64,000 bases of DNA from Frondihabitans sp. PhB188. Lineage in GTDB: Bacteria; Actinomycetota; Actinomycetes; Actinomycetales; Microbacteriaceae. Under the pieces are notes generated by a model. That model made no database searches, was not told the DNA's origin, and saw only the letters and a list, made by a program, of their open reading frames with translations. Below are positions 26,404-35,135 of this stretch, piece by piece (the stretch's first letter is position 1; every line of letters begins with the position of its first letter). The position numbers and the translations under genes are program-made. Where the stretch lies: NCBI RefSeq assembly GCF_003752365.1, contig NZ_RJUO01000002.1:186001-250000 (forward strand), read 5' to 3'.

Positions 26404-27309
26404 CTATCGCGCCGTGTACTCCCGTGCCAGCCACGCCCCTTCGGGGCGCGCGCTGCAGGCCGCCGTCGACGCGCAGGTCTTGTAGTCCGACAGCGCGTAC
26501 AGGAAGAACGCCGCCTCCTTCGCGGCGATCTGCTCGGCGGTCAGGTTGGCGGGGCGCTCGGCGATCGGGTACCCGAGGTAGCCGGTGAGCGACGGGCCGT
26601 CGTCGAGCCCCTCGTGGAGGCGCTCGGCGAGATACCCGGCGACGTGGTGGTCGCTGTGGTCGCCGTCGACGAAGTCGCCCTCGTGGTCGAGGGTCACGAC
26701 CGCCGCCGGGGCGATCCGGTCGGCGATGGCGCGGAGGACGGCGTGCAGGCTGGCCAGCGAGTACGTCGCCGTCCCGTCCACCGTCGAGATCGTGGCGATG
26801 CGCCCCTCCCAGAGCTTGCGAAGGCTCTGGCCGCCGCTCCTCTCGCCGCCGGAGCCCTCCACGCCGCCGTCGGGAAGCCGCATGAAGACGAGCGTCACGT
26901 CGGGCCGGGCCTCGAGCCGGGCGAGGGTCACCGGCTGGTCGGAGAACGCCTCGGTCGTCTCGATCCAGCGGTCGTCGGTTCTGGCGAGGTGCGAGTAGGC
27001 GGCGCGGACGCCGGCCTCGCGGGCGCGCCAGTACCACTCGTCGTCGTCGTCGTCGCCGGCCGTCAGATAGACGGTCGTGACCGGGCGGCCCGCCGCGAGC
27101 TCGCCGGCGAGCCGGGTGAAGGCGAAGAGGAGGTCGTCGTCCTGGTGGGCGAGCACGAAGAGCGTTCCGTCGACGGCGGGCTCGGGTGCGACGGGGCCGA
27201 CGGGCCGGGAGACGACGCTTCGGGCGAGGCGTGCGCGTTCCTGCGCCGCTCGGATCCGGGCGCGGACCCGGCGGACGCGACGCCCGATCAGGAAGACGAT
27301 GCGGCTCAT
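26404..27309 (-). CDS. PIG-L/LmbE-family N-acetylglucosaminyl deacetylase-like protein
   Basis: 301 residues. After a basic N-terminal stretch (about 1-45) comes the PIG-L fold with its zinc site: [13 protein letters not shown] (a variant of AHPDDE that keeps His and both Asp) and the distal HSDHH near residue 220. Family members remove acetyl groups from GlcNAc-type sugars or related amides. The last Glu of AHPDDE is Asp here, so activity may differ. It is the last gene of the six-gene glycan operon and overlaps the preceding gene by ATGA. A role in N-deacetylating the operon's glycan is inferred. Confidence 0.85.
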   Translation of the reverse strand: MSRIVFLIGRRVRRVRARIRAAQERARLARSVVSRPVGPVAPEPAVDGTLFVLAHQDDDLLFAFTRLAGELAAGRPVTTVYLTAGDDDDDEWYWRAREAGVRAAYSHLARTDDRWIETTEAFSDQPVTLARLEARPDVTLVFMRLPDGGVEGSGGERSGGQSLRKLWEGRIATISTVDGTATYSLASLHAVLRAIADRIAPAAVVTLDHEGDFVDGDHSDHHVAGYLAERLHEGLDDGPSLTGYLGYPIAERPANLTAEQIAAKEAAFFLYALSDYKTCASTAACSARPEGAWLAREYTAR

Positions 27310-29528
27310 GGCTGGGCCGCAGCGTGCGTCTCGTAGATGCGGACGCCATCGCGGTCGTAGCTCAGCGTTCCCGAGGCGGCGACGGCCATTTCCATCTCGT
27401 CGAGCTGCGCGCGGGTGAAGACGCCGGCGACGACAGCGGTGTGCTCCTGGTCGTCCGAGAACACCACCCAGGTGCGCGCGGTCTTCGGCTCCTGGTAGGC
27501 GCTCTCGAGCAGCTTCGCCGTGGAGAGCCTCTTCGGCGAGGCCGACTGGACGTCGGCGAAGGTGTTCGTCTGCAGGTACCTCAGGAGGTAGTCGGGATAG
27601 TGCGGACCGATCAGGACGGGGAACGTGTCGGTGACGCTGAGCTCGTAGTCGGAGGGCGCGAACCGCTTGTCGAGCCACTGCGCCGCCCTGACGTCGGACG
27701 CCGAGATTCGGAGGCTCGCCTCGGGCTGGAAGTAGGTGCCGACGAAGAGGACCAGCAGCGCGGACAGCGTGCTGATGAGACCGAGAGCGCTGACCCGACG
27801 GACGCGATGGCGGCCTTCGGAGCCGCCCCGGGTCCAGAACAGCCACGAGACGCCCATCGCGTAGAACGGCAGCCCGAACAGGAAGATGCGGAACTTGCCC
27901 TCCCCGCCGTAGGACTGCCCGAGCAGGGTGAAGACGGGGGCGATGGCCAGCCACGCGACGACGACCGTCGTGCGGACGTGGCCGTTCAGGATGCGTCGCG
28001 TGAAGCCGGCGAGCGCGAGCAGGACGGCGAATCCGGTCAGCAGGACGACGCCGTGGCTCTGAAGCGACGCCGCCTCGGAGACGCCGACGGACGACACCGA
28101 TGCCTGCGAGATGTTGGCGCCCGGGTTGAACGACGAGAACAGGCCGAAGTGCTGGCTGACGTACGGGAGGTTCGGGAGCAGGTACAGGACCGGGAGCGCC
28201 ACGAGCGCGATCGCGACCCAGAGGGGGCGGAGGTAGCCGAGCACGAAGAGGGGAACGAGCGCGAGGATCGCCACGTAGGGCGTGAGCTGATGGCTCGCGA
28301 CGATGACGCCCTGGAGGCCGACGACGGCCACGATCGGGAGGATCCGGCCGCGTCCCGACCGCGTGACGCCGAGCACTTCGGTATTGATCGCGCGGCCGAG
28401 CCGGACGGCGGGCCGGGCCAGCTGGCGCTCGAACCACACCATCAGCCGACGCGGCTCGCTGCCGAGCGCCGACACCGCGACGAGCGCGGCCGTCAGGTAC
28501 AGCATGAAGGCGAACGCCTGCGGCGAGTAGTAGTTCTGACCGACCCAGTTGCCCACCGTGAAGACGATCACGGAGGTCCAGGCCCAGCGGCGGTGCCGGG
28601 AGATCGTGCGGGCGATGGCGAGCACCAGCACGGCGTCGACCAGCGCGAAGAAGACCTCGGCCCAGGTCGCGTAGTGGGTCGCGTCGGGGATGCCGAGGGC
28701 GGAGCTCACCGTCGCGCTAAACGAGAAGAAGCCGGGCCAGCGGTTGTAGAGGTCGATCGACGGATCGACGCTGCCGTTGGCGACGATGTAGTTCGTCACG
28801 GCGATGTGCTTGTAGACCCACGGCAGGCGCGGGGCGTTCTCGACGAGGTTCGCCGAGCCGTAGAGGATCACGATGAGCAGAGCGAGGGCCGACGCCAGCA
28901 GCCCGTGGGCGCGCTTCGTAGTGAACAGCCCGACGAGTGCCACGACGAAAGCGATCACGACGGCGGCGTACCAGTAGACGGGGAACTCGACGAGCAGGCC
29001 GAACTGACCGAGGTCGGTGCTGTTCGTCAGGGTGAGCCCGACGATCCACAGGGCGGCGGCGACCACGAGCACGAGCCACGGGAGGGCCGAGATGCGGGCT
29101 ACCGGGTCCCGGGGGGCCCAGCCGCCGGCCGCCCGCGCGACGAGGTCGGCCGACGGGCCGCGGACACCGACCGGGCGGCGCACGATCAGGACGGCCGCGA
29201 CGACCAGCACGAGCACGGTCGCCGCCCGCGCGTGCCAGACCTGAGTCCAGACCATCGCGAGTGACAGCAGCGTCAGGACGACGATGCTTCCTACCGCCGT
29301 GAAGACCAGCCGGGCGGCTGGCTCGATCGTGGGGAATCGGCGGAGGATCGTCCAGCCCGGAAGGATCAGCACGGCGATCAGGACCACGATCGACCGGACC
29401 GGACCGGGAGCGTCGACGACGACGAGGGTCGCAGCGATCAGTCCGTAGACAGCGAGGCCGATCTCGGCAGTGCGAAGCGTGAGTCGTGGACGGGCGACCG
29501 CGTCAGGACGAGTGACGGCCGTGGTCAT
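27306..29528 (-). CDS. Large polytopic membrane protein of a glycan cluster (GT-C-like or polymerase candidate)
   Basis: 740 residues: about 14 membrane spans in the first 590 residues, then a soluble C-terminal domain (about 600-740, RISASDVRAAQWLDKRFAP onward) expected outside the membrane. The long loop between spans with YNRWPGFFSF after a HIAVTNYIV segment recalls the extracytoplasmic loop of GT-C glycosyltransferases, but no canonical D-x-D motif is clear. Position within a glycan operon beside a flippase suggests a role as polymerase or lipid-linked sugar transferase on the outer face. That assignment is inference. ATG 29528 overlaps the preceding stop; earlier in-frame starts would run inside the GT4 gene. 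Confidence 0.75.
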   Translation of the reverse strand: MTTAVTRPDAVARPRLTLRTAEIGLAVYGLIAATLVVVDAPGPVRSIVVLIAVLILPGWTILRRFPTIEPAARLVFTAVGSIVVLTLLSLAMVWTQVWHARAATVLVLVVAAVLIVRRPVGVRGPSADLVARAAGGWAPRDPVARISALPWLVLVVAAALWIVGLTLTNSTDLGQFGLLVEFPVYWYAAVVIAFVVALVGLFTTKRAHGLLASALALLIVILYGSANLVENAPRLPWVYKHIAVTNYIVANGSVDPSIDLYNRWPGFFSFSATVSSALGIPDATHYATWAEVFFALVDAVLVLAIARTISRHRRWAWTSVIVFTVGNWVGQNYYSPQAFAFMLYLTAALVAVSALGSEPRRLMVWFERQLARPAVRLGRAINTEVLGVTRSGRGRILPIVAVVGLQGVIVASHQLTPYVAILALVPLFVLGYLRPLWVAIALVALPVLYLLPNLPYVSQHFGLFSSFNPGANISQASVSSVGVSEAASLQSHGVVLLTGFAVLLALAGFTRRILNGHVRTTVVVAWLAIAPVFTLLGQSYGGEGKFRIFLFGLPFYAMGVSWLFWTRGGSEGRHRVRRVSALGLISTLSALLVLFVGTYFQPEASLRISASDVRAAQWLDKRFAPSDYELSVTDTFPVLIGPHYPDYLLRYLQTNTFADVQSASPKRLSTAKLLESAYQEPKTARTWVVFSDDQEHTAVVAGVFTRAQLDEMEMAVAASGTLSYDRDGVRIYETHAAAQP

Positions 29529-30760
29529 CGGGCGATCACAGCGCGGTTCCCCCGCGGCACCTGGGAGGCGCGGGTGCGGCGACGCGACCGGTGCGCGAGA
29601 AGGACGTCGGACAGCTGGTCGACGTGCGGCTCGTAGGGGAACCGGCGCGCGACATGCGCGTGCACGGCAGCGCCAAGGCCGGGCTCGGACGTGCGCCAGG
29701 TCAGGAGCTCTGACAGGCGCCCGGCGAGATCGGCGGCGTCGCCGGGAACCACGAGCAGGCGCTCCATGCCGTCGGCGAGCACCTCGGCGCTGCCGCCGAG
29801 ATCGGATGCGATGGCCGGAATTCCTGCGGACATCGCCTCGACGGTCGTGCGGCCGAACGACTCGGGCGCCCACGACGGGGCGACCACGACGTCGGCGGCG
29901 TGCAGGATCGGCACGACGTCGACCTGATTGGGGACGTGCGCCACCGACCCCTCCGGGAACGACCGGAGCAGCTCGCCGATCTCGTCGTCGGCGGAGGCCG
30001 CGTCGCCGACGAAGACCAGCCGGGCTTCGGTCGGGTCGAGGTCGAGCGACCTCCACGCCTGCAGGATCGTCAGCACGCCCTTGTCGCGCGAGATCCGCCC
30101 GAAGTACATCGCGACGCGGACGCCGTCGGGCAGGTCGAGCGCGGCACGCGCGGCGACCCGCTCGGCCTCGGTGGCGACGGGGTACCTGTCGAGAGGGACG
30201 GCGTTGTGCACGACAGTGATGCGGTCGGCCTGGATCCCGCGCGCCACCCACACGCTCTTGATGTACTCGGACACGGCCACGAACTCGGCGACGCCGGTCA
30301 TGAGCTGCGACTGCAGGCGGTAGTTCGGGGCGTGGTGCAGGTGCACGACCAGGGGAACCCGCGCCAGGAGCGAGACCACCTGCGCCCAGATGATGTTCTC
30401 GGAGCGGTTCAGCCAGAGCACGTCGGGCCGGAGCCTCGCGACGCGGTAGGCGGAGCGCACGAACGAGGCGAGCCCCCGGAGCGCGCGGCTCGGCTCGAAG
30501 CGGACCGTCACGGGCCCGCGCAGATGCACGCCGAGGATCTCGAGGTCGGCGCGCTGGACGCCCGACTCGGTGTACAGGAGGTCGACGTGGTGCCCGCGGG
30601 TGACGAGCGCGGTGGTGTCCTCGTAGACGCAGACCTCGATGCCGCCCACGGGCGCGAGCACATCGGTGGCCGTCACGATGCGGAGCGGCGGGACCGTCCG
30701 GTCGAAGCGGTCGGGGCCGAACCCCGAGGCCGTCTGAGTCTCGTCCACGCCGGTGCTCAC
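29525..30760 (-). CDS. Glycosyltransferase family 4 protein
   Basis: 411 residues, GT-B fold. The N-terminal domain contains TDVLAPVGGIEVCVYEDTTALVTRGHHVDLLYTE. The C-terminal nucleotide-sugar domain has VAMYFGRISRDKGVLTILQAW, the PNQVDVVPILHAADVVVAPS segment and the retaining E-x7-E motif in ESFGRTTVEAMSAGIPAIASDLGGSAEVL. It is cytosolic, probably membrane-associated, adding a sugar from an NDP donor to the operon's lipid-linked glycan. It overlaps both neighbours by four bases. The donor and linkage cannot be told. Confidence 0.92.
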   Translation of the reverse strand: MSTGVDETQTASGFGPDRFDRTVPPLRIVTATDVLAPVGGIEVCVYEDTTALVTRGHHVDLLYTESGVQRADLEILGVHLRGPVTVRFEPSRALRGLASFVRSAYRVARLRPDVLWLNRSENIIWAQVVSLLARVPLVVHLHHAPNYRLQSQLMTGVAEFVAVSEYIKSVWVARGIQADRITVVHNAVPLDRYPVATEAERVAARAALDLPDGVRVAMYFGRISRDKGVLTILQAWRSLDLDPTEARLVFVGDAASADDEIGELLRSFPEGSVAHVPNQVDVVPILHAADVVVAPSWAPESFGRTTVEAMSAGIPAIASDLGGSAEVLADGMERLLVVPGDAADLAGRLSELLTWRTSEPGLGAAVHAHVARRFPYEPHVDQLSDVLLAHRSRRRTRASQVPRGNRAVIAR

Positions 30761-32127
30761 GTGCGGGCCTCGGCCACGTTCTCGCGGCCGATGCGCAGCC
30801 AGGTGCGTCGGCTCCTCAGGTACGCGCCCGGACCCCCGGGGAAGCCCCGCAGCTCGGTCGAGACGAGCGATCGGGGGTAGCCGCCCGAGAGGTTCGCGGG
30901 ATCCTGCGCCGCCTGATTCTCGTCGGTCTGCTCTGCGACCGCACCGCGGTGCAGCACGCGCCCGACGGCCCGCTTGGCGAAGCGGCCGGCCGCCGAGGGC
31001 ACCTGCCAGCCGAGGCCGATGAGGTGGCGCGGGTCGTCGAGCACGAGCGAGGTCAGCATCGCCGTGAAGCCGAGCCCGTAGCCGTGCAGCTGCCTCTCGA
31101 GCTCGGGCAGCGTCTGGCGGTGGCGGTGGTGCACGACGGCCTGCGGCTCGAAGGCCAGGCGCCCGCCGGTCCAGAGGATCGACACGATGGTCGCGAGGTC
31201 CTCACCACCGAGCGCCGGCGTGCCGGTGCCCAGGGCGGAGTCGAACCCGCGCACCCGAAGGAGCGCCGCGCGGCGGAAGGCCATGTTCGCGCCAGCACCG
31301 TACGCGCCCACGCCGTAGACCGGCAGCCGCTTGATCTCGGCCCCCGTCGGGTCGCTGACGGCGATCTTCGAACCGCGGACGGGCGCAGGAACATCCTTCG
31401 CCGCCTCGAGCACGACCGGCACGAAGGTGCGCTCCCCAGCGAACCCGCCGTAGTAGCCCTCGAACCAGATCTGCGCCGGGGTCTCCAGCTCGGCGGGCAG
31501 GATGAGCCCGGTCAGGGCGTCGATGCCGTCGGCGCGTGCGAAGCGCTGTCCGATCACGCGGAGCCAGTTCTCATCGACGCGGACGTCGTCGTCGGTGAAG
31601 GCGACGACCTCGCCGCGCGCGGCCTCGATCCCGGCGTTGCGGCCCGCGGAGACGCCGGGGCGCGACTCGCGGACGATGCGGACGGAGTCGTGGCCGGAGA
31701 CGATGCCCGGGAGCGCGTCGTCGGCAGGAAGGGTCACTCGGTTGTCGACGACGATGAACTCGACGTCGGGGTAGTCGAGGCGGCTGAACGCTGCGAGGAG
31801 GACGGCGAGATCGTCGGGGCGCGCCACGACCGTCGAGACCACGACCGAGATGCTGGGCAGCCGCTCGTCGGGCACGTCGACGGCGTCAGCGGCGCGGTCG
31901 GGAATCTGCTGGGCGTAGAGAGAGGCCAGGGCGCGCGAGGCGTCGGCCGGGTCGTCGGTGAGCTCGATGTCGACGGCCCCGACGGGGACCGCACCGCGGT
32001 AGCCGACGACCATGGCGGTCGAGTAGCGGTAGTCGGCGACGAGATCGGGAACCGTCCGGCCGAGGTCGACGGAGACGACGCGGCGAGGACCGGGGACCAC
32101 GGTCTGCACGGGCTCGGTGCTGGTCAT
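30757..32127 (-). CDS. Glycosyltransferase family 2 protein with extra N-terminal domain
   Basis: 456 residues. A roughly 90-residue leading domain precedes the GT-A fold: SISVVVSTVVARPDDLAVLLAAF, then VEFIVVDNR, RNAGIEAARGEVVAFTDDDVRVDENWL (the D-D-D metal/nucleotide site) and GEDLATIVSILWTGGRLAFEPQAVVHH, which fits the ED and HH positions of GT2 enzymes. The N-terminal domain (DLGRTVPDLVADYRYSTAMVVGYRGAVPVGAVDIEL) recurs in some actinobacterial GT2 proteins but has no assigned function known to me. The gene is the third of the glycan operon, overlapping its neighbours by four bases each. Confidence 0.9.
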   Translation of the reverse strand: MTSTEPVQTVVPGPRRVVSVDLGRTVPDLVADYRYSTAMVVGYRGAVPVGAVDIELTDDPADASRALASLYAQQIPDRAADAVDVPDERLPSISVVVSTVVARPDDLAVLLAAFSRLDYPDVEFIVVDNRVTLPADDALPGIVSGHDSVRIVRESRPGVSAGRNAGIEAARGEVVAFTDDDVRVDENWLRVIGQRFARADGIDALTGLILPAELETPAQIWFEGYYGGFAGERTFVPVVLEAAKDVPAPVRGSKIAVSDPTGAEIKRLPVYGVGAYGAGANMAFRRAALLRVRGFDSALGTGTPALGGEDLATIVSILWTGGRLAFEPQAVVHHRHRQTLPELERQLHGYGLGFTAMLTSLVLDDPRHLIGLGWQVPSAAGRFAKRAVGRVLHRGAVAEQTDENQAAQDPANLSGGYPRSLVSTELRGFPGGPGAYLRSRRTWLRIGRENVAEART

Positions 32128-33893
32128 GTCGCGCCTTCCTCTGATGGGACGCCGGTGTCGGGGTCGCGGCCGGTGTCGCGGCCGGGGTCGATGTCGAATC
32201 CCAGGAGCCGCGCGAGGTCGTCGGCGCCATCGGCCTCGCGGGGCTCCTCCCCAGTGTCCAGTGCCGGGGCGGCGGCCGTCACGTCCCCTTCCGGGGTGCG
32301 TTCGGCGACAGGTGGGGTGGTACCGGCAGCTGTCGAGGCGGCCGCTCGTCCTCCGACAGGACCGCTCCTCCTGTCGGGAACCGCGTGGTCGGGAACCTCG
32401 TCGTCGGGAATCGCGGCGACCGCCTCCTCGGGAACCGGATCGGATGCGCCTCGCCGTGCCGCCTGCAGGCGGACCACGAACCAGGGGAAGCATGCGACCG
32501 CGAGCACGGCCCGGCCGAGGTTCCAGGCGAGCGTCTGTGGAAGGAGGATCGAGACGGCGGCGACCGCGATCGCTGCCGCGACCAGCATCACGAGGCGGAT
32601 CGGAGCGCCGTGCCAGCGGTCGCGATCAGGAAGGAAGACGACCTGCAGGACGGCGAGGAGCGAGTACGAGGCCAGAGTCGCGACTGCCGCTCCGGAGATG
32701 CCCATCACCGGTACGAGGAGCAGATTCAGCACGATGTTCAGGACGGCGGCGACTCCCGTGATGATGCCGACGGTCTTGCCGCGGCGGCCGACGACGAGCA
32801 GGCGGCCAGAGGCCCCGGACGCCGCCACGGGGAACGCGGTGAGCGCGACGAGCAGGACGACGAGGGTCAGCCCCGCTGGGCGGAACGAGGCCGGCGCGAG
32901 GATGCGGAGGGCCAGCGGCGCGATCAGGGTCACCCCGAGAACGATCGGGACGAGGATGCCGTACAGCTCGTCGCGCGACTTCATGGCGAGCGAGTAGCGG
33001 GCCGCTTTGTCCTTGAGCGCGGCGAAGTGCGGCGTCCAGGCGCCGTTCGTGAAGTTCAGCAGCAGGATCACGGCCGAGCCGATGACGTAGGCGACCTGGT
33101 AGCGGCCGACCTCCGTGGCGCCGAGCTCGCGCTGGATGATGATGCGGTCGCCCGCGTTCAGGACGAAGTAGGCGAGGCTGCCGAGGGCGAGCGGCACGCC
33201 GAGCGTGATGGCGCGGCGCGTGACCGCCCACTGCCTGAAGCCCTGCAGGGTCGGCCGCACGACGATGAGACCCAGGAACATGGCGACGAACTGGCAGATC
33301 ACGCCGCCCCAGGCGTAGGTGGTGGCGTCGTTGTGCACGGTCAGGATCAGCACGAGTCCGACCACCGAGCCGCCGATGGCCGAGATGACGCTGACGACGG
33401 TGAACGGCTTCAAGCGGTCCTCGGCGACCAGGAGCGCCAGCATGACGGTGACGGCGGCCGACGGAGCCGTCCAGAGGATGACCGCGACGACGAGCAGCGG
33501 GAAGTCGCCGAATCCGAGCGGGCCCGACCAGAGAGGGATGGTGGCGAGCGCGATGGCCGTGACGGCGAACGAGATGACGACGCCGATCGTGACCAGGCCG
33601 CGGGCGCGCTTGCCGTCGCCGTCGTCGGCGCGCTCGAGCACGAGGGCCTCGTCGAGGCCGAGGAGTGCTGCGACGCTGAGCACCTGGTAGATCGCGAGAG
33701 CACTCGACAGCGCGCCGAACTCGCTCGGACCCATCAGGTGGGTCAGGACAGGCGAGATGAGCGTCGAGACGACCAGCTGCAGCGACCAGACGACGACGTA
33801 GAGGAGTCCGCGACCGAAGAGCCTCGATCCGCCGTCGGCGGGCGCGGCGGCGGCCGGGCCCTCGACGGAGACGTCGGCAGCGGCGGCGGTCAT
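32124..33893 (-). CDS. Wzx-like polysaccharide flippase (MOP superfamily)
   Basis: 589 residues. About 12-14 membrane spans occupy residues 25-470, with LLYVVVWSLQLVVSTLISPVLTHLMGPSEFGALSSALAIYQ in the first two spans, as in oligosaccharide flippases, and ALGSLAYFVLNAGDRIIIQRELGATEVGRYQVAYVIGSAVILL at the pseudo-repeat. The last 115 residues are a Pro/Ala/Asp-rich cytosolic tail with no fold. It would move the lipid-linked oligosaccharide made by the operon's transferases to the outer face. Short ATGA-type overlaps join it to the GT14 gene upstream and the GT2 gene downstream. Confidence 0.9.
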   Translation of the reverse strand: MTAAAADVSVEGPAAAAPADGGSRLFGRGLLYVVVWSLQLVVSTLISPVLTHLMGPSEFGALSSALAIYQVLSVAALLGLDEALVLERADDGDGKRARGLVTIGVVISFAVTAIALATIPLWSGPLGFGDFPLLVVAVILWTAPSAAVTVMLALLVAEDRLKPFTVVSVISAIGGSVVGLVLILTVHNDATTYAWGGVICQFVAMFLGLIVVRPTLQGFRQWAVTRRAITLGVPLALGSLAYFVLNAGDRIIIQRELGATEVGRYQVAYVIGSAVILLLNFTNGAWTPHFAALKDKAARYSLAMKSRDELYGILVPIVLGVTLIAPLALRILAPASFRPAGLTLVVLLVALTAFPVAASGASGRLLVVGRRGKTVGIITGVAAVLNIVLNLLLVPVMGISGAAVATLASYSLLAVLQVVFLPDRDRWHGAPIRLVMLVAAAIAVAAVSILLPQTLAWNLGRAVLAVACFPWFVVRLQAARRGASDPVPEEAVAAIPDDEVPDHAVPDRRSGPVGGRAAASTAAGTTPPVAERTPEGDVTAAAPALDTGEEPREADGADDLARLLGFDIDPGRDTGRDPDTGVPSEEGAT

Positions 33894-34870
33894 GGGGTGC
33901 CGTCCTGAGCTGCGGGGGCTGCGGACCGGCCGGGAGTTCCTGCGCGCACGTGCTCGGCGTCGAGCGCGTCGAGCAGGGGCGTGCTCTCGGCGGTGGAGAA
34001 CTTGCGGGCGAAGAAGTGAGGGAGCTCCTGCTGGGCGTCGGACCGTCGCGACAGCACGCGCTCGGCGTGCTCGTGGGTCAGCCACGGCGGGCTCTTGCGG
34101 CGCGTGCCGTCCCAGCCGATCCACCAGAGGGTCGCGCGGACGTGCTTCTGCTCCCAGTCGGGAACGAAGCGCTCGGTCATCAGGATGGAGGGAACGAACG
34201 TCTCGTCGGCGACCCAGCTGCGCTTCCAGAAGCCGACCAGCTCCGGATGCGCGTCGACGGCGTCGAGCACGGCCTGCGCGTGCTCGCGCGACAGGACTTT
34301 GAGCTGAGAGCCGCCGGCGAACGTGACGCCGTGCGGCAGTCGGCGCGGGATCGGCAGGCGGATCATGCGCTTGCGCCAGGCCCAGTGCCGGTAGCGCAGG
34401 CGGTCGAAGCCGCCGCTGCGGCCCCACTCGGGATGCGGCAGGGGGTCGATCAGAGCGAACGACGTACCGGCGTGCTCGCCGAGCAGCTCGGAGATCTCGT
34501 CGCTCGAGGCCAGGGGGTAGTCGGTGCCGGTCAGCACGGCCACGTGGGTCGCGTCGGTCGTCGCGAGAGCTGCGCGATACCCCTGCAGCTCGGCCTCGAC
34601 GTTCTCCCAGCGCGCCCAGCCGGTCTTGATCCGGGGCATCACGACCGCTCGCTCAGCAAGCCCGCGGGTCATCTCGGCGAACGCGTCGTCAGGAGTGCTC
34701 GGATCGCAGTGCAGGAAGACCGGGAACGGATCGAGTGCCCGCACGAGTCGCTGCACGTGCTGCGGATCCGTGTGAGCGAGGATCACGCACGCGAGAAGGG
34801 CGCGGCCGTCCTGCGCGCGGGTGCTCTGCACACGGGAGTTCTGCACACGGGAGTTCTGGGCGTGCCGCAT
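33890..34870 (-). CDS. Core-2/I-branching-type glycosyltransferase (GT14-like)
   Basis: 326 residues. The pattern ACVILAHTDPQHVQRLVRALDPFPVFLHCDPS, VMPRIKTGWARWENVEAELQGYRAAL, and HVAVLTGTDYPLASSDEISELL matches bacterial homologues of beta-1,6-N-acetylglucosaminyltransferases of the Core-2/I-branching family (GT14). Later VTFAGGSQLKVLSREHAQAVLDAV and SWVADETFVPSILM fit the same fold. It is the first gene of the six-gene operon. The N-terminus has a short imperfect repeat (QNSRV, QNSRV, QSTRA). ATG 34870 is preferred: upstream codons to 35152 are Arg/Gln/Ser-rich and overlap the next gene. Its sugar specificity is unknown. Confidence 0.85.
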   Translation of the reverse strand: MRHAQNSRVQNSRVQSTRAQDGRALLACVILAHTDPQHVQRLVRALDPFPVFLHCDPSTPDDAFAEMTRGLAERAVVMPRIKTGWARWENVEAELQGYRAALATTDATHVAVLTGTDYPLASSDEISELLGEHAGTSFALIDPLPHPEWGRSGGFDRLRYRHWAWRKRMIRLPIPRRLPHGVTFAGGSQLKVLSREHAQAVLDAVDAHPELVGFWKRSWVADETFVPSILMTERFVPDWEQKHVRATLWWIGWDGTRRKSPPWLTHEHAERVLSRRSDAQQELPHFFARKFSTAESTPLLDALDAEHVRAGTPGRSAAPAAQDGTP

Positions 34871-35027
34871 GGGCGGGTGGGTCCTGTCGTCGGGTCGGGT
34901 CCGAGTCGCGCGCTTCTCCGGCGCGCAACGAGGCCACCGGCGGGAGCAGACCGGGTAGGTGGTCTGCTTCTCAGGTTGCCTCCACGCTATTTGATGCGTC
35001 TGAGGGCGACAAGATACGCGTTGGGGT

Positions 35028-35043
35028 GACAGACGAACCTGTC
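35028..35043. promoter_or_regulatory. Dyad in the divergent region between the glycan operon and the dehydrogenase gene
   Basis: GACAG and CTGTC flank six bases (35028-35043). It sits 158 bases upstream of the glycan operon's first start codon and 93 bases upstream of the dehydrogenase start, so it could be an operator for either. No other structure was recognised in the spacer. Confidence 0.25.
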
Positions 35044-35079
35044 TGCTTTGTCCCCCGAGACGAGTGCTCTGATCGTGGG

Positions 35080-35094
35080 GGGCGCAGGAACTCG
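35080..35094 (+). repeat. Single exact copy of the dispersed 15-bp word
   Basis: GGGCGCAGGAACTCG lies 41 bases before the dehydrogenase start and about 30 bases upstream of its likely -10 box, so it may be close to the -35 region. Confidence 0.8.
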
Positions 35095-35135
35095 CCGCCC
35101 GCCGCCCGCGGGGGCGCCGCCTGTAGCCTGATCCC

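Noticed and set aside
27186-29264. A 692-codon plus-strand frame within the glycan cluster
   Set aside because: It is an acidic, Arg-rich shadow of the polytopic membrane protein on the other strand and shows no recognisable domain.
26404-34870. The glycan operon as a recently acquired island
   Set aside because: Base composition and codon use match the neighbours, and no integrase, tRNA or direct repeats flank it. Older transfer cannot be excluded.
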